Notes: generated from the letters alone by a model not told the origin. A stretch of 56,001 nucleotides of DNA from Streptomyces sp. NRRL F-5630 (GCF_000719475.1 NZ_JOGO01000040.1:1-56001), one strand, 5' to 3'. Positions 1 through 8,127 are shown, numbered from the stretch's first letter. Program-made: numbers and translations.

Positions 1-100
1 GCCACACGAGCGCCGTACCACCCTCCTCCGCCACCGCCCGCAGCACACTGCGCAACGCGGCCCGGCGCCCCCCCGGACGCGGCCCAGGAACCCCGCCCCC
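1..100. repeat. Imperfect direct copy of 421-520 at the window edge
   Basis: Bases 3-100 match 423-520 (offset 420) at all but five positions: 37, 71, 84, 92 and 96. In each the left copy has C. Similarity stops sharply at about 100/101. The offset keeps cas3 in frame, so Cas3 motif VI would be followed by a second copy of an internal helicase stretch. The C-biased substitutions and the position at the edge suggest an assembly or read-end artefact rather than a real duplication. Confidence 0.8.
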
Positions 101-2275
101 ACGCGCATGACGACGCCCCCGCCCCGCACGCTGCAACAGCAGCGCAAGCGGCGCCAGATCACTCACCACCAGGTCGAAGTCGAAGTCAAGCGACTGCTCC
201 ACAATCTGAGTAGCCACCAGAATCGACGCCGGCCGCGCCCGCAGACCCACCCCGGCCTCAGGCTTCCCGTACGCCACCTCACAACCCGCCGTGATCTCCT
301 GCCGCAACAAGCCCGGAAACCGGGAATGCAACAACCGGATCCCACCCTCCTCACGCGCCAACTCCGGGTAGGCGGAGACAAGATCGCGGTACGTACACTG
401 CGCCTCCGCCACCGTCGTACAGCACACGAGCGCCGTACCACCCTCCTCCGCCACCGGCCGCAGCACACTGCGCAACGCGGCCCGGCGCCCACCCGGACGC
501 GGCACAGGAACGCCGTCCCCGACATCCCACGACACCCGGCGCACCAACAAGTCCAGCGTGCGCGAACGCGACGTCGCCACCGCACGCGCCGCCGTCACCC
601 CACCCGTCCCCGCACTCACGAACAACCAGCCCGGATACGCCGGCTCCACCGCACTCGGCTCCGCGAAGCCCGCCCCCCTGCGGTACGCATCCACCAACGA
701 CGTCGCCGTCCGCCCCGTCAACGTCGCCGACAACAACACCACCGGCGCCCGCAACGCGCCCAGCCACTCCAGCAACCGCACCATCAGCGTCTGCATCCAC
801 GGCCCATACGCGTGCGCCTCATCCACAATCAGCACCTTGTCCGACAAACCGAACAACCGCAGCACGTTGTACCGCACCGGCAACACCGCCGTCAGCGCCT
901 GATCAATCGTCCCCGCACCCAACGGCGCCGCGAACCCCCGCAACCGCCCGCCACGCAACCACGCGTCCGCCTCCACCGCCGTCACACGCCCCGCCCTGAT
1001 ACCGGACGAAGAGACGGGCGGCGCGGCAGCAGAGCACCGCACCGCACCCGGCCCGGACCCAGCCGACGCCTCGACCAGCCACGAATCCGGCGCGACAGAC
1101 CCCGCACCGTCCTCATCCATGACCGTGCTCAACCACGACGACCCATGCAGCAGCAACAACGCCCGCTCCCCGTACATCGCCCGGTCAGCGAACCCGGCCA
1201 CCCGCGAAAACATCGCATCGGCCGTCGCCATCGTCGGCAACGCAAAATACAAACCACGCGCCCCAGCCGCACGACCGAGCACAGCAGCCGCAAACAACGC
1301 CGCCTCCGTCTTCCCCTCACCGGTCGGCGCCGTCACCAACACCAGCCCCGACCCCCGCTCACCCACCAAAGCCGGCAACGTCTCCGCCACATCCCGCTGC
1401 AACGCGTTCGGCCGGAACGGGAACATCTCCTCGAACACCCCACCCCGCGGAAACATCGCACGCCCCAGCCGCGCCCCGCTCACCGCACCCGGAGCACACT
1501 CAACCGCCCGCGCGAAGTGGTCCGCCAAATCCGCATCCGACGCCCCCCACCCCTTGCCAGGCATGAGCCCCTCGATCCACACCGTGTCACTCGCGAGCCA
1601 GTCAGCAAGCACCACAAGCCCGTGCAACCGCACCGCCGACACCGCCGACAACTCCCCCACCGGTACCGCCCCGGCCCCCACCACCCGCCGCAAGGCACGC
1701 AAATGCACACGCCGCTGCTCCCCCCACCCCCGCTCCCCCAGCCCCGGCCTGTACTCAGAACCCTGCGCGGCCTCCCGCCTCGACACCACCGCGCCAAACC
1801 GCCCATGATGCCCACCCAGAAACTGCGCCACCTGATGCGCGAGGCTCTTGAGCTGAGACGGAGCCGTGGGATAACCCTCCTCAGCAAGCAACAACGTCAA
1901 CGCCCAGTGAGTAGCCGCCTCATGCCGAAACTCCCTCAGCCTCTCCGCACCCACCGCCGCCCCATACCGCCCATCAGCCGCCACCCCACGGAACAACTCC
2001 GGCACCTGCGCCTGAAACGGCGGACTGATCTTCCCTAGATCATGCAAACCAGCCCAAAAAGCCAAAACCGCCCGCGCCTCTCCCGCCCCGACCCCCAACT
2101 CCCCAGCGACCTCCTCCCGCAGCCGCGCATCCACCAGGGTGTCCCACAACTCCCCGAACACCGCCGCCACATCCAGCAAATGACAGACCACCGGATATGG
2201 CCGCGAAAGCTGAGACTCCTTCCCCCACAACCGCACATCGACAACACACCCCGAAACCGCCACGTCGCGAGCCAT
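1..2275 (-). CDS. cas3: Type I-E CRISPR helicase-nuclease Cas3 (3' end missing)
   Basis: Cas3 is recruited by Cascade to unwind and degrade target DNA. The N-terminal HD nuclease domain shows RLWGKE and PYPVVCHLLD, then GLHDLGKISPPFQ (HD at about residues 78-79), RHEAATHWAL and LGGHHGRFG (about 155). The helicase follows: Walker A APTGEGKTEAAL (about 320), DEAHAYGPWMQ (about 484), LSATLTGRT (about 513), QIVEQSLDFDFD and QRAGRG motif VI (about 713). The C-terminal domain and stop are absent: after motif VI the sequence jumps into a near copy of 421-520 and reaches the window edge. ATG 2275 was chosen; GTG 2299 with a GGGAG upstream is an alternative. It is divergent from CRISPR array 1. Other cas genes would lie further left. 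Confidence 0.93.
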   Translation of the reverse strand, partial: MARDVAVSGCVVDVRLWGKESQLSRPYPVVCHLLDVAAVFGELWDTLVDARLREEVAGELGVGAGEARAVLAFWAGLHDLGKISPPFQAQVPELFRGVAADGRYGAAVGAERLREFRHEAATHWALTLLLAEEGYPTAPSQLKSLAHQVAQFLGGHHGRFGAVVSRREAAQGSEYRPGLGERGWGEQRRVHLRALRRVVGAGAVPVGELSAVSAVRLHGLVVLADWLASDTVWIEGLMPGKGWGASDADLADHFARAVECAPGAVSGARLGRAMFPRGGVFEEMFPFRPNALQRDVAETLPALVGERGSGLVLVTAPTGEGKTEAALFAAAVLGRAAGARGLYFALPTMATADAMFSRVAGFADRAMYGERALLLLHGSSWLSTVMDEDGAGSVAPDSWLVEASAGSGPGAVRCSAAAPPVSSSGIRAGRVTAVEADAWLRGGRLRGFAAPLGAGTIDQALTAVLPVRYNVLRLFGLSDKVLIVDEAHAYGPWMQTLMVRLLEWLGALRAPVVLLSATLTGRTATSLVDAYRRGAGFAEPSAVEPAYPGWLFVSAGTGGVTAARAVATSRSRTLDLLVRRVSWDVGDGVPVPRPGGRRAALRSVLRPVAEEGGTALVCCTTVAEAQCTYRDLVSAYPELAREEGGIRLLHSRFPGLLRQEITAGCEVAYGKPEAGVGLRARPASILVATQIVEQSLDFDFDLVVSDLAPLALLLQRAGRGRRHARGGGVPGPRPGGRRAALRSVLRAVAEEGGTALVW

Positions 2276-2399
2276 GCCCACACAAGTAGCACCCCCCACT
2301 GACAACAGCTCCCACCAGCAAAAACGCCCTCAGCCACACCACCCAGGCCTGTCGCGACCCCACCCAGAAACCTCCACGACACCCCGCCAGCCTCGGCGA

Positions 2400-2503
2400 G
2401 AGAATCTGAGAGGCTGACCACGACCACTGAAGAGACAAGGGAAGCAAAGCCTCGAAATCGTCAAGGAATTGCAAAGCCGCCCTAACGCTGCAGCTCGGGA
2501 AGG
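2400..2503 (+). promoter_or_regulatory. CRISPR leader 1
   Basis: This AT-richer stretch ends directly at the first repeat of array 1. It shares two blocks with leaders 3 and 4 at the same distances: CTGAGAGGCTG about 97 bp from the repeat, and TTGCAAAG..CTAACG.TGCAG.TCGGGAAGG immediately before it. The minus-strand cas3 starts about 125 bp to its left, so the cas3 promoter probably lies in or beside this region. Confidence 0.75.
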
Positions 2504-3203
2504 GGCCGCTCCGTACGCACGGAGGTGAGCCGGTCAAGCGCGCGGATGTCGGCGAATCGGACGCGGCCGCTCCGTACGCACGGAGGTGAGCCGGGCGGAT
2601 CGCGCCGACGAGCTGCTGGAACGCCGTCCGCTCCGTACGCACGGAGGTGAGCCGGACCACCCCCGGGTCCTGCTGGAAGAAGGCCCGTCCGCTCCGTACG
2701 CACGGAGGTGAGCCGTCGATGTGGGCCTGCTCCGGGTTGGTCGCGACGTCCGCTCCGTACGCACGGAGGTGAGCCGAGTGGCATGAAGTTGTCCGGCTGG
2801 TCGGTCATGTCCGCTCCGTACGCACGGAGGTGAGCCGCCCCCCGCAGCTCATCCGTACGCGGAGGCATGGTCCGCTCCGTACGCACGGAGGTGAGCCGCC
2901 CCAGACGCTCCTCGGCGCAGGCTGGGCAGAGTCCGCTCCGTACGCACGGAGGTGAGCCGGCCGAGACCGACCTGGCTCCGTTTCGCGTCCAGTCCGCTCC
3001 GTACGCACGGAGGTGAGCCGGTCTGCAGGAGGCCCGCCTCGCGGGCGGTGATGTCCGCTCCGTACGCACGGAGGTGAGCCGTCGCGGCGGAGTGCGCAAT
3101 ACGCCTCCTTTGCGTCCGCTCCGTACGCACGGAGGTGAGCCGACGCTGCCGTAGCTCTTCTCCGGCGGCTTCGCGTCCGCTCCGTACGCACGGAGGTGAA
3201 CCG
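2504..3203 (+). CRISPR. CRISPR array 1: 12 repeats, 11 spacers (type I-E)
   Basis: Repeats are 29 bp with 32-bp spacers, in strict 61-bp phase from 2504 to 3175. The repeat begins GTCCGCTCCGTACG and ends CACGGAGGTGAGCCG; the first two copies begin GG instead of GT, and the last ends GAACCG. The stem is CTCCGT/ACGGAG. The degenerate copy is at the right, so the leader end is at the left. Spacer starts are 2533, 2594, 2655, 2716, 2777, 2838, 2899, 2960, 3021, 3082 and 3143. Confidence 0.98.
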
Positions 3204-3210
3204 CTCCCCC

Positions 3211-3334
3211 GATGCGGTCGGTGTCGTGCGGCGCACGATCCAGCGGTGCGCGCGCGGCGAGAGAGACCCGGTACGGCGAACTCCTCCTCATCGCCTCCGC
3301 CCTGAGCTGCGAGGTGCGCGACCTGCTGCTGTGA
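3211..3334 (+). pseudogene. 3' fragment of a helix-turn-helix-type gene
   Basis: Directly after array 1 an open + frame reads TRYGELLLIASALSCEVRDLLL and stops at 3332-3334. The pattern resembles the end of an Xre-type DNA-binding domain. Its 5' part is missing where the array begins, so it looks truncated by the CRISPR insertion or rearrangement. A terminator hairpin starts at its stop codon. The family assignment is weak. Confidence 0.35.
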
Positions 3335-3368
3335 GCCCCCGGCCGGACTTGTCCTCCGGCCGGGGGCT
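3334..3368. terminator. GC-rich terminator hairpin
   Basis: Perfect 13-bp arms AGCCCCCGGCCGG / CCGGCCGGGGGCT with a 9-nt loop. It lies between the fragment ending at 3334 and the minus-strand operon ending at 3420, so it can serve both directions. Confidence 0.75.
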
Positions 3369-3419
3369 GCGGCGTCCCGCCCCTGACGGGGTGTAGGGCG
3401 GGAATCAGGAAGGCCCTGC

Positions 3420-3614
3420 CTACCTACGGGCGCCACGGGCCGGGACGCTCGGCCCGGGCGGCAGCCGCTCACGGCGCTGCGGGCAGGTCGCGTGCACCGA
3501 GGCGTCCGGCCGCGCCCCGGACATGGAGTCGCGGGATATCACCTCGACCTCCTGTCCGGGCTCGAAGGGGAGATCGCAGCGCTCACACGTGCCCGTTCGC
3601 ACGGGACACCTCAT
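3420..3614 (-). CDS. Small Cys-containing protein, last gene of 4-gene operon
   Basis: 64 aa. It reads MRCPVRTGTCERCDLPFEPG and later SVHATCPQRRE, so a CxxC pair and a second Cys can be seen and a small zinc-binding fold is possible. The start overlaps the upstream gene by 32 bp, implying translational coupling. It is the distal gene of an operon (4447 to 3420) of four tiny proteins, three of them with CxxC motifs. Function unknown. Confidence 0.55.
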   Translation of the reverse strand: MRCPVRTGTCERCDLPFEPGQEVEVISRDSMSGARPDASVHATCPQRRERLPPGPSVPARGARR

Positions 3615-3771
3615 CGTCGAGAGGCCAGGCGGGCCGCCAGGCGGACCGCCAGGTGCGGTACAAGGCCTCGGCCTCGGGGCATCCGGCGTCGCCGCTCCGG
3701 CAGCGGCTGCATCTGAAGGAGTGATCGCTGATGGCAGCGCGCGCGGACCGCTCTTCCTCTGGCATGCTCAT
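3583..3771 (-). CDS. Small Cys-rich protein
   Basis: 62 aa, MSMPEEERSARAAISDHSFR then CSRCRSGDAGCPEAEALY. The CxxC plus third Cys suggests a zinc knuckle. The ATG at 3771 shares one base with the upstream stop (TGATG) and has a GGGAGA Shine-Dalgarno. It is the third gene of the small-protein operon. No known family recognised. Confidence 0.6.
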   Translation of the reverse strand: MSMPEEERSARAAISDHSFRCSRCRSGDAGCPEAEALYRTWRSAWRPAWPLDDEVSRANGHV

Positions 3772-3953
3772 CACTTCTCCCTGTAGGGCGTGAGCTGGTA
3801 CGACTTGCGGCAGCGGGGGCAGGCGTAGAGGCGGCCCCCAGCGCCGGGCCCGGACGCGGTCTCGATGACCTCGATGAGCACGGGGTCGTCGGCGAGGCCC
3901 CTGTGCCACGCGCACCAGCCGATCGAGCGCGCGGGCGCTCCGGGCCCGGTCAC
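3771..3953 (-). CDS. Small zinc-ribbon-like protein
   Basis: 60 aa. It contains IGWCAWHRG near the N-terminus and LYACPRCRKSYQLTPYREK at the C-terminus, i.e. CxxH and CxxC pairs that could bind one zinc. The GTG start at 3953 overlaps the upstream stop (GTGA). Small zinc ribbons of this kind are common beside Xre/TPR regulators in Streptomyces; the role is unknown. Confidence 0.65.
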   Translation of the reverse strand: MTGPGAPARSIGWCAWHRGLADDPVLIEVIETASGPGAGGRLYACPRCRKSYQLTPYREK

Positions 3954-4447
3954 CGGTCCTCCCTGACGTGGTGGCAGGCGCGGCAGGTGCGCGGAAACCA
4001 GGCGATCGAGGCGCCGCCGCTGGGGCGCCAGCGGCGTGCCCCGAGGTCGACGTCATTGAGCCCCGCCTGCACAGGCTTCCCGCACCACACACAGGCGGCG
4101 CCGCGCACCTGCTCGCCCGTGAGGGCGCTCGGGTGGGGAAGGGCGTCGGCCAGGGCGGCAGCAAGGGCGGCGGGGTCGGTGGGCAGCCAGGTCTCGGCGG
4201 GGCACACCAGCCAGCGGGGCCCTGGCCCGCTGGTGCGTCGCCCGGCAGGGAGCGGCGCGGTGGCCGGGTCCGCGCCCGCAACGTTCGCCCCCCGCGGCAC
4301 GAGGAAGTAGACGCTGCCCGCCCCGTCGTCGATCGCGGTGCCGCAGCGGGCGCCGAGGATCTGGACGGCGGACAGGCCAATGCCTCGCGGCACGCGCACG
4401 GCAGATGCTGTGGGCGGCGCGGGCGCGAGATCAGGGGCGGTCTCCAC
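3950..4447 (-). CDS. Hypothetical protein with C-terminal zinc ribbon
   Basis: 165 aa from GTG 4447, preceded by GGGAG at 5-nt spacing. The N-terminal half reads IGLSAVQILGARCGTAIDDG and VYFLVPRGA, then WLVCPAETWLP. The C-terminal half has AACVWCGKPV and TCRACHH, a CxxC...CxxC ribbon. It is the first gene of the operon running to 3420 and is divergent from the Xre/TPR regulator at 4622, which may control it. Known family not identified. Confidence 0.65.
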   Translation of the reverse strand: METAPDLAPAPPTASAVRVPRGIGLSAVQILGARCGTAIDDGAGSVYFLVPRGANVAGADPATAPLPAGRRTSGPGPRWLVCPAETWLPTDPAALAAALADALPHPSALTGEQVRGAACVWCGKPVQAGLNDVDLGARRWRPSGGASIAWFPRTCRACHHVREDR

Positions 4448-4621
4448 GAGCACTCCCGGAGGTCGGTGGGCTACCCAGGATGGCCCTGCTCCGGAGATGA
4501 AACGAGGACTTATACAGGTCTTATTGCTGCCGCAAAGCGGGCTTTCGGCCCCCCGTGCGGGTGACGGTGGCGTGCTCGGCGGACTTCGCAGACACTGAAG
4601 CCCCGTCATCAAGGAGGATTG
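4448..4621. promoter_or_regulatory. Divergent intergenic region
   Basis: 174 bp between the zinc-ribbon operon (leftward) and the Xre/TPR regulator (rightward). It must hold both promoters. The AT-richer core GGACTTATACAGGTCTTATT at about 4508-4527 is the best candidate. AAGGAGG at 4611-4617 is a strong ribosome-binding site for the gene at 4622. Confidence 0.4.
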
Positions 4622-5833
4622 ATGCCCAGTTTGGGGAACGCCCGCCTGCGTGCCGCGCGCATCGCGGCTGGCTACCCGTCCCAGCAGGCCCTCGCCGACG
4701 CGCTCGGTGTCGGCGTCCGCCAAGTCCGCCGCTGGGAATCGGACACGCCGCCCTGGCCCCAGGGCGACATGCAGCAAGCCCTCACTCGCCTCCTCGGCCA
4801 GGACCTACCCGCGTTGGGGTTCACCCCATCAGGCCCTTCCGTGACCCAGGCCGCCAGATCACCGCTCTCCGCTCCGGTGGCCGCGCAGGTTCCGACGCAG
4901 TCCGCGCGGGCCATCCAGCCCGCCTCGGTTGCCGCCGACTTCGCCGCCACGACGCGTGCGCATCGGCGACTGTACTGGTCGGTGGCCCCGTCCACCCTCC
5001 ACCCGGCGGTCGTCGCGCACGCGGGGCTCGGGCACGCTCTCCTCACTGAGACGGCAGGGCAGACCCGCACGCTCGTTGCGAGCGCCCTTGCGGAGACGCA
5101 TCTCCTCGCCGGGCGGATCGAGTTTTTCGACCTGCAGGAGCCGGACCGTGCGTCGGGGACGTGGCTGCGCGCCCTCCAGGCGGCCGGGGAAGCGGATGAC
5201 GCCCTGCTTGGCGCAGCCGTGCTCGCGCACACCGCGTTCGTCCCCGGCTGGGCCGGAGACCGGACCGCCGCCGCTGAGCGCATGACCGCAGCCCGCACCT
5301 ACGCGCGGCGTGGGGACGCGCCCGACGAGGTGATGGCGTGGCTCGACGCTGTGGAGGCCGAGTGCGAGACGCGCTGCGGGAACACCAGGACGGCGCTGCA
5401 TCTGATCGGGCACGGCGAGGATCTCCTCGCGCACGGCACGGGCGAGGGCCTGCCGGAGTGGTTCGACTGGTTCAGCGCCGTGCGCCTCGCCGCGTTCAAG
5501 GGCAACACCCAGCTCAAGGCGGGTCATCTGCCGCAGGCGCGCGAGACGCTCCTCGCCGCGCTCGACGCTCTCCCAGCCGCCGAGGAGAAGCAGAGCGCTG
5601 TCCTCCTCGGGGACCTCGCCGCAGTCGAAGCGGAAGCAGGGCGCCCGGAGGAGGCGTGCGTCTTCGCGGCACGCGCGCTCGACCAACTCGCCCGAGCCTG
5701 GTACGCGGTGGGCATGGACCGCGTGCGGGAGGTGCGGCGCGCCCTCGCCCCGCACCAGCACGAGCCGTGCGTGCGCGCCCTCGACGACCGCCTCTACGAC
5801 TGGTCGACCACCGTCAGTGCTCTGGCCCGTTGA
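4622..5833 (+). CDS. Xre-family regulator with TPR-like helical region
   Basis: 403 aa. Residues about 5-40 form an Xre HTH (RLRAARIAAGYPSQQALADA, VGVRQVRRWES). The remainder is Ala/Leu-rich helical repeats that look like tetratricopeptides, the usual plan of Streptomyces regulators whose TPR part senses a ligand. ATG 4622 was chosen for its AAGGAGG; a TTG at 4619 is in frame. The last 20 bases overlap the convergent HAD gene. It probably regulates the divergent small-protein operon, which is inference from position. Confidence 0.8.
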   Translation: MPSLGNARLRAARIAAGYPSQQALADALGVGVRQVRRWESDTPPWPQGDMQQALTRLLGQDLPALGFTPSGPSVTQAARSPLSAPVAAQVPTQSARAIQPASVAADFAATTRAHRRLYWSVAPSTLHPAVVAHAGLGHALLTETAGQTRTLVASALAETHLLAGRIEFFDLQEPDRASGTWLRALQAAGEADDALLGAAVLAHTAFVPGWAGDRTAAAERMTAARTYARRGDAPDEVMAWLDAVEAECETRCGNTRTALHLIGHGEDLLAHGTGEGLPEWFDWFSAVRLAAFKGNTQLKAGHLPQARETLLAALDALPAAEEKQSAVLLGDLAAVEAEAGRPEEACVFAARALDQLARAWYAVGMDRVREVRRALAPHQHEPCVRALDDRLYDWSTTVSALAR

Positions 5834-6476
5834 AGGTCGCGATGCGAGGCGAAAGCTCCGCGAGGCTTTCGACGCGGAAGGTGGGAAGCTTCTCGGCCGC
5901 CTCCGTGCGCCACTGGATCGTCGCCCAGGGCCCCCGATGCACGAGCGCGGTGAGCATCCCCGCCTTCCGGGCGGGCGCAATGTCGTTGTCCACGCGGTCG
6001 CCGACGTACAGGATCTCGCCCGGCTCGACGGGAACAGCCTCGGCGACGCGGTGAAAGAAGGCCGGGTCGGGCTTGCTCGCGCCCCAGTCGTCGGAGGTGC
6101 CGATCAGGTCGACGTCCTTCGTGAACAGCTCGCGAAGGATGCGGCCCGCGCGGACGGTCTGGTTGCCCGCGATGCCGAGCCAGAGCCCATCCGCGCGCAA
6201 GGCGTGGAGGGCGTCGCGCACCTCCGGGTAGAGGTCGTCCTCGCCGAAGTGCTCGGGCTGGCCGGCGGCGGCGCGGCGCTCACGCTCGGCGTAGAGGTCG
6301 AAGCCGGGCTGGAACTCCTGGAAGACATCCCGGTAGTCGCGGCCCTGAGCGATGACGGCGCCGAACATGGCGGCGAAGGTGTGGCGGGGAACACCGAGCC
6401 AGTCGGCCCACGTGCCGTACTCCCGCGTCTCGTCCACCAGGCACTCACCGACATCGAAGACCACCGCTCGAATCAT
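5814..6476 (-). CDS. HAD-superfamily hydrolase
   Basis: 220 aa. HAD motifs are in order: motif I VVFDVGECLVDE (nucleophile Asp8; the usual second Asp is Gly10-Glu11, so classical phosphatase chemistry is uncertain), motif II IAGN, motif III Lys in ASKPDPAFF, and motif IV LYVGDRVDNDI. The length fits the Cof/phosphoglycolate-phosphatase-like class. The substrate cannot be told from sequence. The 3' end overlaps the convergent regulator gene by 20 bp. Confidence 0.85.
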   Translation of the reverse strand: MIRAVVFDVGECLVDETREYGTWADWLGVPRHTFAAMFGAVIAQGRDYRDVFQEFQPGFDLYAERERRAAAGQPEHFGEDDLYPEVRDALHALRADGLWLGIAGNQTVRAGRILRELFTKDVDLIGTSDDWGASKPDPAFFHRVAEAVPVEPGEILYVGDRVDNDIAPARKAGMLTALVHRGPWATIQWRTEAAEKLPTFRVESLAELSPRIATFNGPEH

Positions 6477-6993
6477 GCCGGTGATCCTACGGAGGCGATA
6501 CCGGACGGGGTGGCCCGCTCCGCCGCGACTGGGGATGCGCGGCGGGCCGGGGTGGGCCGCATGAAGGCCGACCTCCGGAAGCGGTCACCTACGAAAAACC
6601 GTTGGTGGTGCTCAGGCTGCCGACTGGATACGACACTGGGGCGGCGGGTGATGATCCAGCCAACTCACGTGAGTAGATTAACCTCACAGACCACTGACTC
6701 ATGTGAGTCGGTGGTCTGAACGTTCCGGACAGTTCGCCATCGAGGTCCGCTAGTCGACTAGCGGCGTGTCGGCCGAGGCTGGTCGTGACCAGCGAGTTCT
6801 ATGTGCGCAGGAGCGCAAAACGTTTAGCGCTTCTTTTGAAGAATCTGCTCGCGAGCAGATGTTCTCCTGCGCGAGCGACTCACGCTGGTTTAGCCTTCTT
6901 AGCAGGGTCCTAAGTTAGGACACGCTGAAGCAGGGGGCGCGCTAAGCGCACCCCCTGCGGTTCTGTTGGCTCCGGAGTGGCCTCCGGTGCGGG
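6477..6993. other. Non-coding block rich in perfect palindromes
   Basis: Palindromes in order: ACTCACGTGAGT (6663-6674), an imperfect 28-bp one at 6689-6716, CCGCTAGTCGACTAGCGG (6747-6764), CTGGTCGTGACCAG (6779-6792), an imperfect one at 6813-6830, ATCTGCTCGCGAGCAGAT (6843-6860), GTCCTAAGTTAGGAC (6907-6921) and a terminator-like hairpin at 6930-6958. No convincing gene is present. The density suggests an origin, a transfer locus or a structured RNA. Confidence 0.7.
6930..6958. terminator. Terminator-like hairpin
   Basis: Arms GCAGGGGG / CCCCCTGC with an inner CGC/GCG extension. It sits 36 bp beyond the stop of the small minus-strand gene at 6994, so it likely ends that transcript. Confidence 0.6.
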
Positions 6994-7143
6994 TCAGTGC
7001 CTGAGCAGCTCGACCGCGAATCGAGCTGCTGAAATCAGGAATGACCCGAGCGCCAGGCCCCTCCGGGCCCAGCGCCGCCATGATGACGCCAGCGGCTTGC
7101 GCAGCAGGCGCTCCCAGCGCGACGGCTTCTTTGTTCCCTTCAC
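6994..7143 (-). CDS. Small basic protein with C-terminal hydrophobic helix
   Basis: 49 aa from GTG 7143, with GGAGG five bases upstream. The N-terminal half is very basic (KGTKKPSRWERLLRKP), followed by SSWRRWARRGLALGSFLISA and AARFAVELLRH, a possible amphipathic or membrane helix. A hairpin follows 36 bp after the stop. No family recognised; called from the ribosome site, terminator and composition only. Confidence 0.4.
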   Translation of the reverse strand: MKGTKKPSRWERLLRKPLASSWRRWARRGLALGSFLISAARFAVELLRH

Positions 7144-7321
7144 ACATACCTCCGATTCTTGATCACGGGTGCGATCAGAGGTACGCATGCAGTGACACGT
7201 CACCGCCTGAGAGTGAGCCTAGGGCGCGAGGTTCCAACGTGTCCCAGGAACCGAGAGGAATCACCTTCGGCTCTGCCTGAAAACGCACCACCCCCCGCAT
7301 GAGGCGGGTCGCGGGGGCGAG
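7144..7321. other. Intergenic region
   Basis: Likely upstream region of the small gene ending at 6994. It contains GATCACGGGTGCGATC (7161-7176), a GATC-flanked imperfect palindrome, and a weak hairpin CCCGC..GCGGG around 7296-7315. No convincing gene is seen. Confidence 0.35.
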
Positions 7322-7447
7322 TTACTGGCGCCACGGCGTGAGGTCGAGGTCGGCGGGCGGGTCCAGAGGCGGGCCAGCCGGGTTGTCCCGGCTCACCCAC
7401 CCCATCGCCACCGCTCGATCACGTAGCTCGTGAGGACGCGACGCTGC
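7322..7447 (-). pseudogene. 3' remnant of a minus-strand gene
   Basis: The minus-strand frame ending at 7322 reads AMGWVSRDNPAG then PPLDPPADLDLTPWRQ, which looks like a genuine protein C-terminus. It overlaps a + strand remnant at its upstream end, so it is only a fragment. Family not recognised. Confidence 0.3.
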
Positions 7448-7732
7448 GTGCGCTCGTCGCGCAACTCCCGGCCCAAGGCGACCGGGTGAGCGACCCCGAA
7501 GAGCTGGGACAGCTCGACAACCTGAAGTCGGCCGAGGAAGCGGTGGCCGAGCCGCCGGAGTTGCTGGCGAACTTCGGCCCGAAGGAGCCCGTACACGTGC
7601 CGCAATGGATCAGCTTCGAGGAATTCGGCAGGATGTTCGCCAAGGTCAAGCATTGACGTGGCAACTGCACACCCAGCGCCGGTACGCGGAGAACGAGGCC
7701 ACCAACACCCACGCCTGGCTGCAGGTCGGGAA
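7414..7732 (+). pseudogene. Remnants of two overlapping + strand genes
   Basis: One frame, open from about 7414 to the stop at 7656, reads LDHVAREDATLRALVAQLP, then EELGQLDNLKSAEEAVAEPP and WISFEEFGRMFAKVKH. A TTG overlapping that stop (7653) opens a second frame, LTWQLHTQRRYAENEATNTH AWLQVGK, that runs into the first repeat of array 2. The 5' part of the first and the 3' part of the second gene are missing, consistent with truncation when the array was placed here. Confidence 0.4.
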
Positions 7733-8127
7733 GGCCGCTCCGCATGCGCGGAGGTGACCCGGAGAGCGCTCTGGATCAGGCCCATGTGGCTGAGGCCGCT
7801 CCGCATGCGCGGAGGTGACCCGGCGCCCGCTTCCGGTTCCTCGGTACCTGCGTGGGCCGCTCCGCATGCGCGGAGGTGACCCGTTGTACCGCGCCGCGCG
7901 GGCGTCCTGCCAGGCGGCCGCTCCGCATGCGCGGAGGTGACCCGGCCGAGCACCGGCCGCCGCCCCGCGCCGAGCAGGCGGCTCCGCATGCGCGGAGGTG
8001 ACCCGGACGCGCTCGGCGCTGTCGGCCTGCTGCTGCGGGCCGCTCCGCACGCGCGGAGGTGAGTCGGGCTTCGAGCATGAGCGCCATGAGGCGCGGCAGT
8101 CCGCTCCGCACGCGCGGAGGTGAGCCG
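7733..8127 (+). CRISPR. CRISPR array 2: 7 repeats, 6 spacers (type I-E)
   Basis: 29-bp repeats at 7733, 7794, 7855, 7916, 7977, 8038 and 8099, all with 32-bp spacers. The first five end GGAGGTGACCCG, a variant not used in the other arrays; the last two end GAGTCG and GAGCCG. The stem is CTCCGC/GCGGAG. Only the last 14 bp of the leader (GCAGGTCGGGAAGG, 7721-7734, running 2 bp into the repeat) remain; upstream of that is gene debris. Confidence 0.97.

Noticed and set aside
107..2038. 643-aa Arg/Pro-rich reading frame on the + strand
   Set aside because: It is the complement of cas3; composition is Arg/Gln/His/Pro-rich and the opposite strand has all Cas3 motifs.
2482..3291. Long frames through array 1 with repeating SPPCVRSG, LTSVRTERT and HLRAYGAD
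   Set aside because: These are translations of the CRISPR repeat; a 61-bp period cycles the three frames. The same applies to the frames through arrays 2 and 3 (HLRACGAD, SPPRMRSG, LTSAHAERT).
6663..6958. Telomere of the linear replicon
   Set aside because: Palindromes are dense, but genes and CRISPR arrays lie on both sides and the classical terminal palindromes are not seen; kept only as an origin/clt candidate.
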